The notes beneath the pieces are model-generated. The model did no database searches. It was not told the DNA's origin and was given only the letters and a program-made list of their open reading frames with translations. The position numbers and the translations under genes were made by a program. Of a stretch of 64,000 nucleotides of DNA, positions 1 through 11,455 are shown piece after piece. How positions within the stretch are numbered: the first letter of the stretch is position 1; each line of letters opens with the position of its first letter. Source of the stretch: Oxyruncus cristatus (Eukaryota; Chordata; Aves; Passeriformes; Cotingidae); NCBI GenBank assembly GCA_013399855.1, contig VXAY01002852.1:968238-1032237 (forward strand), given 5' to 3'.

Positions 1-505
1 AAAAAAAATTGAGGAGTTAGTCTGTTTGGCAATTAAACCAAGACCTGGAATGGCCTGAACACAGGTTTCCTCACTACTTAAAGACTGTGTGAAGAAGGGG
101 CATGTTTCCCGACGGTCAGTAAAGGGAGTTCAGACGAATGCTGCAGTGGCAATACTTTGTCCACCCCAGCAGACAACACACCGGCACCTGCCGTACTGTC
201 CTAAGGAGCCCGCTCTGCTCGCCCAACAGCGGGGAGCCCGGCAGCGCGGGGTGACAGCCCGAGGTTCCTCCCAGCCCGCCTCTGGGGGCGGCGGGGGCTC
301 CTCTCTTGCCCCGCGGGCGCAGCCGAGCTCCGGCCACGCTGCCGCCCGTGACCGCCCTGACCCACGTCACGAGGCCCAGGCCTCGCGCGCGACCAGCACC
401 CACGATGAGGGACCCGCGTGCGCGTGGGCGGGGCGCGCGCGGGAGCGCCCCCCGCAGGCGGAGCCGAGGAGCGCGTCAGCCCGCGGGATGGGACCGCCTC
501 GCCCC

Positions 506-876
506 NNNNNNNNNNNNNNNNNNNNNNNNNNNNNNNNNNNNNNNNNNNNNNNNNNNNNNNNNNNNNNNNNNNNNNNNNNNNNNNNNNNNNNNNNNNNNNN
601 NNNNNNNNNNNNNNNNNNNNNNNNNNNNNNNNNNNNNNNNNNNNNNNNNNNNNNNNNNNNNNNNNNNNNNNNNNNNNNNNNNNNNNNNNNNNNNNNNNNN
701 NNNNNNNNNNNNNNNNNNNNNNNNNNNNNNNNNNNNNNNNNNNNNNNNNNNNNNNNNNNNNNNNNNNNNNNNNNNNNNNNNNNNNNNNNNNNNNNNNNNN
801 NNNNNNNNNNNNNNNNNNNNNNNNNNNNNNNNNNNNNNNNNNNNNNNNNNNNNNNNNNNNNNNNNNNNNNNNNNNN
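506..876. other. Assembly gap (371 N)
   Basis: A run of N lies inside the most GC-rich part of the CpG island. Such gaps are common in bird assemblies at GC-extreme promoters. Open frames that appear to cross it are artefacts of undefined bases. Confidence 0.99.
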
Positions 877-951
877 CCTCGCCGCAGACCGGCCGCGCGG
901 CGCGGCGCGTGGGCGGGGCTGCGTGGGCATGCGCGGCGTCGGCAGCCGCGG

Positions 952-971
952 GGCACGCCGGGAGGTGTAGT
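952..971 (-). promoter_or_regulatory. ZNF143/THAP11-like promoter motif
   Basis: GGCACGCCGGGAGGTGTAGT closely resembles the reverse complement of the known ACTACAATTCCCAGCATGC element bound by ZNF143 and THAP11 at CpG-island promoters, with a few substitutions. It sits just downstream of a GC box and an NRF1-like site, as such elements commonly do near start sites. The match is by eye. Confidence 0.45.
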
Positions 972-1184
972 CCTGCTCTCGATGCCGGTTGCGCGGCCGC
1001 TACGCCGGCCCGGAAGGGCTACGTGGGTCTGTGCCCGAGCCCGTTCCACAGCCCATGTCCCGAGAAGATGTCGCCCCGGGAGCTCCCGCATGCCCGCAGA
1101 AGGGACACGCGTGCCTTCTGGTCCCTGCAGGTCTCTTTGAACTTGCGTATTACTGTCAGACCTTTCTGCTGAAGAAGGTGCTTC

Positions 1185-1450
1185 ACGGAATCACAGAATC
1201 AATTAGGTTGGAAAAGACCTCCGAGATCATCGAGTCCAACCTATGACTGAACACCATAATGTCAACTAGACCACGGTACTAAGTGCCACATTCAGTCTTT
1301 CCTTAAACACCTCCAGGGACAGTGACTCCACCATCTCTCTGGGCAACCCATTCCAGTGTCTAACCATCCTTTCAGTGGACAAATTCCTCCTACAGTCCAA
1401 CATAAACCTCCCCTGGCACAGCTTGTGTCCTCTCATGCCGTCGCTTTCAC
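1185..1450 (-). mobile_element. CR1 LINE 3' fragment, antisense
   Basis: From about 1185 the text (AATCACAGAATCAATTAGGT, then TTGGAAAAGACC) is the reverse complement of the conserved CR1 3' end. It continues through the usual phrases 'ACCTCCAGGGACAGTGACTC' and 'GGGCAACCCATTCCAGTG'. The piece is 5'-truncated, as most CR1 insertions are, and has no coding capacity. It abuts the edge of the CpG island. Confidence 0.88.
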
Positions 1451-3879
1451 CCAGAAGTGCACAGTCATTCCTGCTTAAGGATGCACAAAGCATTGGTTTG
1501 CATGACAGCTTCACGTGCACATTGTGCGTGACATTTTCTTTCTGAATATAGGAACAAAAGTACACCCGATGAGGCGAGGTGAACTGTGCATACACCTGCC
1601 TGCTACTGCAATGGGTTTGCACAGCACCTCAGTCCCTTCTCTCCAAGCTGCAACTTATAGGCACTGATGTAGGTACCATTTCAGGTGGCAGATACCTGGT
1701 GGGTAACAAGCAGTACTTATTCTGCCATTTGTTCTGAAAACATTGTAGGAGGCATTTTCCAGTCTTGAACAAATTTCCCAACTATGCTTTTAAGAAGCAA
1801 CAGCAAATGCTTATATGGACCCAAGAAAAGAATGACAGTAGTGGGTGATCCTGGATGACTTGGCACACTGCATTGAGGTGGAAGAGCATGGTAGGCCTTT
1901 TTCCTTCTGGGGGAATACAAAAAGCAGTGGGGTTTCTTTGTGCAGCTTAAAGAAGAAAAGCCATAACCTGGTACAGCAAACAGATAGAAAACTGGAGCAA
2001 AATTTACCTCACAAATAATAAGAAGTTTCTCTTGCAACTGAATAAAATTAAGAAGTACTTAGGGACTTGACTAGACTATGATTGCATGTGAGAAGCATAA
2101 AGCTGCCTGAATATGCAGAGCTGATGAGGGAATAGATTAGTGTGATCTTGAGAAAGAGCTTGAATCCGGAAAATATAAGCAAGAAATTTGGCACTGGTTA
2201 TTAGTTCCTCACAATTTTTAGCAATAAACATGATCATATTAAATACATCTGATTCCCTTCCCTGTCATTCTCCCAAATATTGGATAATTACCTGTGCCAG
2301 TGGGGCAAGAATAAAGTTGTTGACTGTAGGTGGAGCAATGTTGGAATGTAGGTGTACGGTACCATTGCAGCATAGATTCCATACATTCTATACATTCCCC
2401 CTAAAAGAATAGCTTTACAAATCAAAGGAATTTCTACAACACGGTATCTAGCTTGTAGCAGGGATTTGTGGTGTTTTGACTCTTTCTGACTACCTGCACG
2501 TGAGACCTCAATAATGATGCTTGCAAACTGTGAAAAACTTCATTAACCGCTAAGGAAAGATGTTTTTTCATGAGAGGAGCAGTACATGAGGAATCATGAC
2601 CTTGCAGAACATCTATCAGTTTTACATGCAAAGGAAGTTGGGTTGGAGGGATGTACAACATGACATTCAATTGAAAGTGCAGTCTTGAAAATTAATGTTC
2701 TTGAATTAAAAACTAATGCTTATTCCAGCATAAGTCTTGGTTGTGTGTACATTTTAATTTTGTTCCTCTTTCTCCTCAGCTCCTCTTAAGCTTTCTTCTT
2801 CTCATCCATGTCATTTTCTTTCAAAGGTGCTGCAGGGTTGGAGGTATCCTGGGCTCTGTAACTCATTTGATGATGGCTCCGCAAAGCTGCCCTCCCACTG
2901 TGACCTGACATATCAGCTCTCCCAGTGTTTACTTTCTCTCACCAGATCTGCTCCACCTTTCTTCTGCTGCCCAAAATAGCAGCTTCTACCAGAGGCCCAG
3001 CTTGGTTAGAGCATTGTCATGGTATCCCTGTCTAAAAACAAGATGTAACAAATCTCCTGAAGAGATAATAAAAATAAATACTGTCTTATCCATGGATCCA
3101 ACCTTTGGATTGTAATCAATATCTTAAAAAAGTGCATTTTCGTAAAATATTGTGAAGAGCATTATACAGTGTCCTCCAGTGTCATATGGTACATTATACA
3201 ATTCACAGTCTATATTTCATAAATTTATCAGTTTATTGTGCTAACAGAGCTGCCAGAAGCCAATCCTACTCAGTATAACAAAGTCTTTCCTTTTCTGCTC
3301 AACATGTTTTAAATATTAAGCAAGTTTAGCACACTTCAGATGTTACCTTCTACCTGCCTTTGAATCTTGTCGGAGTTGCTGAGCTGCAGAGCTGCAGACC
3401 CACTCTTGTGGGTCACCGTAAATAGAGAAGTGAGACACTCAGGAGTAAACATGTCACTGATTACATTGGAAAAAAGCTGGTAATTTAAACCAGTGTCAGT
3501 CTGGAAATGATTAATCTGATGGTAGACAGAATCCTTTAGAGGGAGGAAAACCTGTTCTACCAGGGAGGTTGTACTGGGAGCTGATCATAAAACTCATTTC
3601 AGAAGGTTATTTTAAGTTAGTGATAGAGGAGCTGAGCAGGAATGAGTGCATCCCCCCATCCAAGGTGGTCTGTGTATCTGTGTCTTCACAACCATTTCCC
3701 ATGATATAACAACATGGGCCACTGGGCCTCTTTTGCTTCCCACCAGCAGCTGTGTCCTGGGGCTCTGCTGGCATGGACTGCTGTGGAGATTCAGTTCACT
3801 TTCTGGAAATATTGAGGGATTTGGGATAAAAACAAGGCAAAAATCTGGTTCCAAAAAAGTGCCTAAACTCACATGTGTA
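1451..3879. other. Noncoding DNA, nothing recognised
   Basis: Ordinary AT-leaning noncoding sequence between the CR1 fragment and the simple-repeat block. Open frames are short and overlap on both strands; none resembles a known protein. Confidence 0.5.
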
Positions 3880-4115
3880 TACATAAATACAAAATATTTA
3901 TCTATAAAATATGAAATAACAAAAATAATATAAATTATAATATAAATATCATAAAATATAAAAATAAAAATATATGTGCATGTGCGCATAACTAATATAT
4001 GTGTGTATATATATTATGGATATATGTAGATTGTATAATACACAACACTATAAAATATAATGTTAATATGTGTGTGTGTATATATATGTATATATATATA
4101 CACACACATACACAT
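3880..4115. repeat. AT-rich tract with TA/TG alternating repeats
   Basis: About 235 bp made mostly of A and T, with alternating (TA)n, (TG)n and (CA)n runs, notably near 4000-4020 and 4068-4112. The 4068-4112 part is close to self-complementary (TGTGTGTGTATATATATG followed by TATATATATACACACACA), so it can fold on itself. Confidence 0.85.
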
Positions 4116-4478
4116 GCAGTGTATTCCTTTCCACCCAAAGATTTCTGTTTTCAGAAGATGCTGTTTACAGGGAATCCCCTCAGCAGTGCAGGGTGCATGG
4201 TCTGTCTGGAGCAGATAATTGCTCTGCCATAAGCAATGGCTCTGGCCCCCGTCCAGCAAACAGATATGGGTGGGCAAAGGGGTCACTGCTTCACATATGT
4301 GATAATTCTGGGGGGTGTCTCATAATTCAGTTCACTGCTGCGCTTGTATACATGCAATCCCTCTGCAGATGCAGCTTTTCTTTCTTTTGGGTATATTTTT
4401 TATATCTGCAAAGTCAACCAGGAAGAAAAAAAATGTTGCATTAAAATTAGAATGGAGAGTCGACTGCTGAATCGGGGG

Positions 4479-4596
4479 TGGTTTTTTTTTTTTTTTGTTT
4501 TGTTTTGTTTTTGTGTGTGTGTTTTTGTTGTTTGTTTGTTTTGTTTGTTTGGGAGGTTTTTTTTGGTTGTTGTTGTTGTGGGGGTTTTTTAAGCCT
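4479..4596 (+). repeat. T/G-rich simple repeat (TTTTG/TTG)n
   Basis: The + strand is almost free of A and C for over 100 bases, with T runs, TTTTG units, a short (TG)n and TTG triplets. The low complexity accounts for the nearby Phe/Val/Gly-rich open frame, which is not a gene. Confidence 0.9.
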
Positions 4597-5739
4597 AATT
4601 CACCTTAAAGAATCTCAAAACCAGCCACAAGGGAAAGATCTGTGAATTTTTGTAATGGAAAGCGGTAGCCTCTAGGGCCCAGAGGATATGCAGGGAGGCA
4701 TTTTCTCTTGCTGGTGCAGCTGAGAGCGAGCGAGCGAGAGCGAGACCTGGAAATGAAAGTAAAGAGATCAGGAGGCACATGGAGGGAGCTGCAGGGGCAG
4801 CCGATCCAGAAGCAGAATGCTGCCTTCTGTAATTAAATAGCACTTACTATTATTATTACTTCTAGTAATAATACATTAATAATATCTCTAGTAATACAAT
4901 ACCATTTATCAAGGAAAGTTTATACATAGTGTGGGGGGGAAAACCCGAGGAGAGGTGAGTTCTTTATTTTTATTTTGGGGGGATTATTTTTGTCTTAAAC
5001 CAATTCTGTATGTGTGTGTGTGTTTGTGTATGTAGAAAGGGGTGGACTTGAGAAACAAGAAAATCTGGATGTTGCTTCATTAGAAAGTAAGGGTTTCAGA
5101 TAGTAAATGCATAGATGAAACGTTGTGTAATTGCAAATTAAAAAAAAAAAAGTCGTGAAAAATAATACGAGTGAGATTTTGAAGCTAACCCCTCTTCCGC
5201 CGAAAATATGGGGTTTGCAAAAAAAAATTTGTCAGACATCCTAATCCCACCCCCTGGAAAAAAATGTGGTAGTAGTCTAAAATTGGATAACTAGGGGAAA
5301 AGCCCCTGGGTTTATATGGAAAACTTAGTATTAATCGCGTTTGTGCCTGTTTGGGGTTTGTAGGTTCGAGATCGGTGTTCTGGTCAGTATTTAGGCTGCA
5401 GTTTCCCCCTCTTGTTTGGTACAAACCCCATGAAACCGCAGAGAAGCCCTTGTGGAATTGCTTTTTAGATGCACCTTCCGTAGGGGCTTCTAAAGTTTAT
5501 CAAAGAAGAAGGTTGTGTTTTGGTTTTGTTTACGTTTTTTTTGTTTGTTTTGTTTTTAATTCTTGAATGTTTTAGACAGTTTCCGGGTAGCAGGGGACGT
5601 TATGTGGTTTGGGTTCGTTTTTTGGTGGTGTTTTTTTTCCTTCNCCCAGACTTCTGGAGATGTGTGATTTTTATTTAAGCGGATGGAGGGTTGGGGGGGA
5701 GAAGGAAGAGTATGTTTTGGTTTCTTTTCCTTTTCCCGG
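4597..5739. other. Noncoding DNA; possible unproven 5' exon
   Basis: Contains a short GAGC-type repeat (about 4726-4745), TTA/TAA-rich sequence (about 4848-4890) and a consensus-like splice donor GAGAG|GTGAGT with the cut after 4954. No coding exon is recognisable. The donor could belong to an untranslated first exon, but nothing else supports that. Confidence 0.35.
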
Positions 5740-6080
5740 GGAAGCCTGGGTGTCTCCTGCCGCGGGAGACCCCTGCCAGCGGGGCCGGGGTGGTGGGGAT
5801 GCTGGGGTACCGGCGTTCGGCAGAGCCGCGGGGGCGCGGAAGGCGCAGCCGGCCCCTCTCCGCCCAGGCCGGCCGAGGTGGCGCCTCTGTCAGTGGCGGC
5901 CCCTACGCAAGGCCGGGGATCGGCGGCCTAGTACTGGCGGTGGGGGGAGGAGGCGAGCGAGGGCTCCCGCGCCATCCGTGTGGGAAACGGCCCCGGAATT
6001 TAGTTTTACAAATGAGGCGGAGGAGGGCGAGCTGGGTGGGCACAAAACCAAGTGGCCGAGGGACGGGTAGTGTCACCCCA
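5740..6080. promoter_or_regulatory. Second CpG-rich block, possible promoter
   Basis: A sharply bounded GC/CpG-rich segment (densest about 5755-5990) sits in otherwise average DNA, about 5.3 kb upstream of the ATG-bearing exon of ZC3H7B. It contains many CGG/CCG words and GGGGCGCGG-like boxes. Either this block or the one at the window start could be the ZC3H7B promoter; the sequence alone does not decide. Confidence 0.5.
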
Positions 6081-7154
6081 ACTCCCTCTCCTCGCTCCTT
6101 GGCTGTGCTGCGGTGGGGGCAGGAGGAAGGGTGCCCTGTGGTACGTGGGGGTGTTATGTGTGGAGCACAAGGCTGAAGGGAATGGAAAATAGGGTGTTGG
6201 GGGCTGGGGTGGTCTCTTGAGGCTTAAGATGCCACTGCCGTCGCCCTCCTGGGGAAACTTAAGGTCACTGCTTTTATTTTCAGTGAAGAGTGAGGGGGTT
6301 GTCACTACCTTGCTCTGCATTCACTGGCTGCAGTGAATATTGCTGGGTGAAGCTGGTGGTGATGACCGTAGTGGTGTGGAGCAGGAGTGGCACTAGTGGG
6401 GTGCTGGGATGTGAGATAGCAGCCATGGAAGTACCTTGGGATGGCTGGTGTGTGGAGGGATGGAGGTGTAAGGCCTGGTGGGCACTATGTGGTGCTGGGG
6501 AATCCAAGAGCTGTTGGCTGTGAGAAGCATTCAAACCCAGGAAGGGGGGCATGGCAGAAAGCAGATGCAGGAGTGAGCAGGAGCCCAAGTTTGTAATGGG
6601 CTTTGCAGCTTGTCCTTTGCTTGACCACCGAGGTGGCCAAACTGCAGCCAGTGAAAAACTCCTATGTTGCAGACCAGTGCATTGTGGAGCCTTTTCTCTC
6701 AGGAGCTCCAGTCTCAGCTCTACAACCTGCCACTTGCATTTCAGTGTACTTATTTCTGGCTGAAATGGTACAGTCAAAGCCTGGAAGTCAGTCAGGTGTG
6801 AACTCATTGCCATCCCATAAATACGGTATGAAAAACTTTGCCTAAATTCAGCTCTGGCAGGGTTATGAGTAACTTGTGTCCTTGATAAGGTAAATACAAA
6901 TCTTTCTGTTCATCTCATAGTGTCTCTACCCCTCTACCTATCTAGAGCGTATCTACCCAGTTTGTGATTCAGGCACCGAGTTTACTGGCTCATGCTTTCT
7001 TCTGAAGACAAGAAAACCATTTTGCCTGTCTGCAGCATTTTATTTCTGTCTGGCAAATAGTTCGTTACTCATTGACAAACTGTGAATAAAGTTCTCTCTA
7101 GATGCTGGACCACAGAGGATAAATGTCTCCAGACAGAAAGGATAAGAGCTTTGT

Positions 7155-7275
7155 AGTGGGGATATAAATACTCTGGATTTGAATTCTGCTGGTGATTTGA
7201 GTAGACAAGTCTGGACAGATAGATTTGGGGGGGGGAGGCGGGGAAGGACTCTTAGACGCAATGCTTCATGAAATG
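7155..7275 (+). repeat. Local repeat, copy A
   Basis: Matches 8876-8986 in the same orientation. The first 47 bases differ at one position (GATATAAATACTCTGGATTT here against GATATAAATACTTTGGATTT). After that, copy A has an 8-bp insertion, TAGACAAG. Similarity resumes to the shared ending 'ATGAAATG'. The origin is unknown: a local duplication or two members of an unrecognised dispersed family. Confidence 0.8.
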
Positions 7276-8875
7276 TTTTCTGCTGTGCTTCTAAAAGTAT
7301 TTAGAAGACAGAGAAAACAAAAGCTCTGTGCTTGAAATTAATTAGGCAGTAGCTGTGGTGTGGTGTGCAGCAGAACTGAAGTGTTGCCCATAATGGGTGG
7401 CTTGCTGTATGTTGGATTTGCTGGTGTAATGAGTGTGCAGCTTGGTCCGAGGGTTGAATGAAGCATGGCAGAGGCTGGAATGATGAGGGGAGACGTAAGT
7501 GACTGAGTTTGCTGTGGTGGGGGAGGGGGTGTGAAGAGCCAAACAAGGATCTGAATGGCAGCCTTCCACAGTGGTTGGGGTAGGCAGGACAGCGGAGGGG
7601 TCTGCCGAGCATGAAGGAGGTGCTGGTGCGCAGTCATTTTGAAAGGGAAAGGTAGTTGTTCCTGAGAGATGTGCAAAAAGTTGTTGGGGCAGCAGCATGT
7701 GGTGTGCATTTGAGGCTGTTGCCATGAGGAGATGAGTCTTATGTGAAAAGTCATGGCATAAGCCTGAATCTATGGCAGAACTGTAGCAGAGGAAGCTGAT
7801 CACCCACTTGCAAGGAGAGAGGAATGTGGGGCAGTATCATGGAGCAACAGTCTAGAGGGGAGATCAGGCCTGTGGTTTATGTCTAAAGAAGGCAATGGAG
7901 GGTTTTGGGTTGAAGAACACTCACTGTTGAAGATGAGGGTAGGACTGGAGAGCGTAAACAGCATGCAGTAAACACAGAGGGTTGTTTTTTATGAGGGTTT
8001 TGTAGCAAGGATCAAACTGTACCTGTGTATTGTGGGACTTACAGAAATGTAATAGGTTGGTCAGCCATCCGTAGGAAGCAAGGATGGAGTTATTCATGAT
8101 GGATGCAGTGGCAATGGTAGTGAGGAGAGAAAAAACAGAAGAGGAGCTCCGGGATGTGAGAAGTATTGGGTAACTCTAGAAAGGAGACGTTCTGGAGCCA
8201 TTCCCTGTAATCCTTTGGCTGCACTCCAGGTTTGGGTCAGTAATGTTTGAATGCCCTTCTCTGTGGGGAAGCAACAGTAATCAGTTCTCATTGTAACACA
8301 TGCCCACATCCTGCTGTGTGGGATGTTTTAGCAGTGGGGTCAGGGTAGCCGTGAGAACAGGTACTGATCTCTTCTTCGCTTCTTGTAGAGTGTTTTAAAA
8401 GCTGAGCTCAGAAACAGAAGTAGACTGTTCGTATCAGAAGCTTTTCAAGGTGGTGATTTGTTTTGTGGATATACACAATTGTAAAGGTGTGCCACAGCAT
8501 TTTGGAATGCAGCCACTGACTTTGTGATGACCAGCCAGTGTTCCACTGCTCTCCCCACAGTCACCAATAAACTCCCTTTTCATCAGATCTGTGGGCTGCC
8601 ACTTCACTTCCCTGACTTTTGTTCTCTCCAGCGTGGCTCATGGCTCAGGGAGCAGCAAGAGCAGGGTTGCTTCTCCAGGGAGGACAAGTGAGTAGACAAG
8701 GGTGATGACAGTTACCAGCAAAGCCGTCACTCACTAGGGTACAGTCTCATCATGTACCCTAGTGCAGTGCAGTCAGAACTGGATGCCAGTAGCAATGGTG
8801 CATCCACAGTCCCAAAGAAGATGAGATTGCGAATCAGGTCCAGGGTCAACAAGCGAGTCCAGCAGTAGGAGATGG

Positions 8876-8986
8876 AGTGGGGATATAAATACTTTGGATT
8901 TGAATTCTGCTGGTGATTTGAGTCTGGACAGGCAGATTTGATGGGGGGAAAAAACAGGGCTCTTAGACACAATACGTAATGAAATG
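8876..8986 (+). repeat. Local repeat, copy B
   Basis: Partner of 7155-7275, about 1.7 kb away in direct orientation and lacking the 8-bp insertion. The centre (GGATTTGAATTCTGCTGGTG) is identical in both copies. Confidence 0.8.
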
Positions 8987-11394
8987 TGACAGAGACAGGG
9001 ACCAGAGACAAGCTGCCTGGGGTACAGGTCATAGGTTTGTCCTAGAGGTAGGACTGAGGACAGGTTCACCCACAATACAGCTCAGACAAGGCAGTATACC
9101 TGGAACTCAGCTGAAATGGAGCTCCTAGACTGTGGACAGAGGATGCAATAGATGGGAGTTCAAAATGGGGCTGTTTGGAGCACTTCAAGCCTTTCAATAT
9201 ATTCCGAGACCAGAGAGCTGGAAATCGCTCCTTCTTCCCCGTGCTTTCCCCATGAGCCTTTGTGAGAGTCCACTTGACTCTTTTGCCTCCTCTTCTCCAC
9301 CCTCCAGTTTGTCTCTTGTCCTTTTTCATGGTGACTTTACCCAGTCTTGTCTCTGATGGCCTTTGAGGTTCTTCTACAGTGCTCTGGGTTTGCTCTGTCC
9401 TCTTTTGTGTCTTTCACTGCTGTCTATGTGGAAATGGTTCCTACTGCTCTTTCCCTTGTCTGTTCTCTCTTACTTAATCTGTTTTTGCAGAATTTCATAC
9501 AAGGAGAAATATCAAATGAATTACCTCTGCTTCTTTTTTTACCCCTCAAGCCTGTCTGCCTGTAGCATTAGTGATCATATTAACCTCACAGTCTCCTTGT
9601 TAAATTTCCTTGTTTATTCCTGGTTGCTCATGATCCAGGGTATCTATAAATCATTCCAGGCCTTCTGCTGGTGTTGTACTGAAGTATACCAGCTCTTCTC
9701 CATCACTTCTGTTGAAAGCCTTTGTAGAGATGCTGATCATAACTCACCTTGTCTATTGGCTTTCCCTTTCTTCCTGTGCTTCCCATCCTGTTCCAAATGC
9801 AGCTGCTTCAAATCTTCTACCTGCTGCTCGAACCAGATTGCTCTCAAATTTAATGTCTGATGACTTACAAACTGCACGATGTCACTTTCAAGCTCTTGCT
9901 TCCTTCTGCTGCCACATTTTTCTGGGCTTTCCTTCACTCCTGCCTTTCCCCCTTCCCCCAACTATCCTTCTTCGTAAAGGGCAGGTATCAATTCTACATA
10001 TTGTGTGGCACAGAGAACAATCAATAAGGGCTTGCTGAGTTGTCAGGATTTTTATGTACCTTAAAGGCCTCTTCATCCCATTCCAGACTGAATGTGCCAT
10101 AGATACCGCAGGATGTCTTAGAATGATAGGTATGGTGGGTGAAGGGAATGAAGGGAACTGGGTGCTAATGTTCTCCAAGTTGTTGTAGTGTAGAGTTAGA
10201 GAAATTGGTTTTTATCATGATCTCTTCAGAGGCAATCCCAGGCTGAGAAGGCGCAGTGTCTTATCTGCACCCTATCTCAGTGTTTCTATGCTTGCTGCTT
10301 TTGTCCCCAAGTTCCTGTTCCTCAAGTGCTGAGCATTTGTGGTCACAGCTGGTTGATGTGAAATTTGCTGTCACTAGCAACTCTATTTTGGCACAAAGTG
10401 CCATCTTTTCTCGCCTTTGTTATTCTTTTCTTATGTGGCAGGCTTGTGTACCTTAGAGAAAGATCAGGGAGGAGCCATTCCAAAATTTGCTTCCAAACTG
10501 CAAGGGATGAAGCTCATGTACCTAATGATGTGATTCAAGCCTCTTTTAGGTGAGAAAAAGGTCATAACTCCAAAATGGCTCCATCATATTACTTATTTGT
10601 CTGTGCTTGCAGAGATCAGACTGGATTTGGTCAAAACCAGAAAAGTTACTGTGCCCATATTTGCCTCTGACTACGTGTGGATAACTCTCTCTTGAGCCTT
10701 TCTGAGGCACTGCCCACCCCAACTTTAAAACCACAGGATGGGTTTCTTTCCCTCTCCAAAAGGGTATTCCCTAGTCTGTGCTGCTCTAGTCTGCTGATTT
10801 TCAGCATGAAATCCTCATTGCATAGATTCAGTGCTGTCCTTTTATGTGGACCATGGCAAGCTATTCCATCTCCTTCCTTCATGTCTCTCTTTCTGATGTA
10901 CCTCCATACACCTTACATAAATTACTTGTTTCATATGCTGTGCAGTAAACCAGTTTGAATCTGTCCCAGGTAAATATTGGTCAGAGTTGCTTATCATGGG
11001 AGGGTCTCAGCACAAATTCCTGAAATGACTACCAGTGCAGATAAAATGTTGTTGGGTTTTTTTTTCTCTTTCCTAGAAGGCAGTCGTGATAACAGTTGGT
11101 TCCCATTGCTTTATTTACTGGCAGCCTAAGTACAGAGCTCTAATTGAAGTAATTCCTCTTTGCCCATGTATCCTGTCAGTGGCATGTGAGAAAAAGCAGA
11201 TACTTGGTAGTGAGCTGCTTGCTGTTCTGTATCTGTAGTGTGGATAAATCATGGGCTTTGGTGTTCAGGGCATCTGCTCTGGAACATTTTGTTAGTAGTA
11301 AATTCAGGCACAAACAAAATACTGTGCTGTTTAATTGCCAGCAAGACCTAAAATGACTCATTTTGTGTTGTTTCTTTTTCTTCTTCCTTCACAG

Positions 11395-11455
11395 CAAGTA
11401 TAATGGAGAGAGAGAAGAGAAAACAAGAAATAGAGAAAGGACTTCAGTTCATTCA
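11395..11455 (+). CDS. ZC3H7B: ZC3H7B coding exon 1 (ATG at 11403)
   Basis: The acceptor TTCTTCCTTCACAG ends at 11394; 8 untranslated bases precede ATG at 11403. It encodes the charged start MEREKRKQEIEKGLQFI and ends in a split Gln codon (CA|G) before the donor GTAAG. At least one noncoding exon must lie upstream, because this exon begins at a splice acceptor. Confidence 0.93.

Larger units (their letters stand above)
200..1120. promoter_or_regulatory. CpG-island promoter region, interrupted by assembly gap
   Basis: The sequence is strongly GC- and CpG-rich on both sides of an N gap. It has GC boxes (GGGCGGGGC at 426-434 and 911-919), an NRF1-like GGGCATGCGCGG near 927-937 and a ZNF143/THAP11-like site at 952-971. 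These are typical of a TATA-less housekeeping promoter. It could drive the noncoding first exon of ZC3H7B, or the divergent upstream neighbour (RANGAP1 lies head-to-head with ZC3H7B in human, recalled knowledge). No exon of either gene could be confirmed here, so the assignment is open. Confidence 0.6.
6081..11394. other. Noncoding DNA upstream of first coding exon (probable 5' intron)
   Basis: Presumed intron or leader region between a promoter and the ATG-bearing exon of ZC3H7B. Apart from the repeat pair at 7155-7275 and 8876-8986, nothing is recognised. Long pyrimidine-rich stretches (about 9180-10000) produce open frames without protein-like character. Confidence 0.45.

Noticed and set aside
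1054..1129. Possible first coding exon starting MSREDVAPGAPACPQKGHAC
   Set aside because: It ends near a weak donor (GCAG|GTCTCT) and matches neither ZC3H7B nor RANGAP1; it is probably CpG-island sequence read by chance.
89..1172. Several long open frames on both strands crossing 506-876
   Set aside because: More than a hundred codons in each are undefined bases of the N gap; the flanks are CpG-island DNA.
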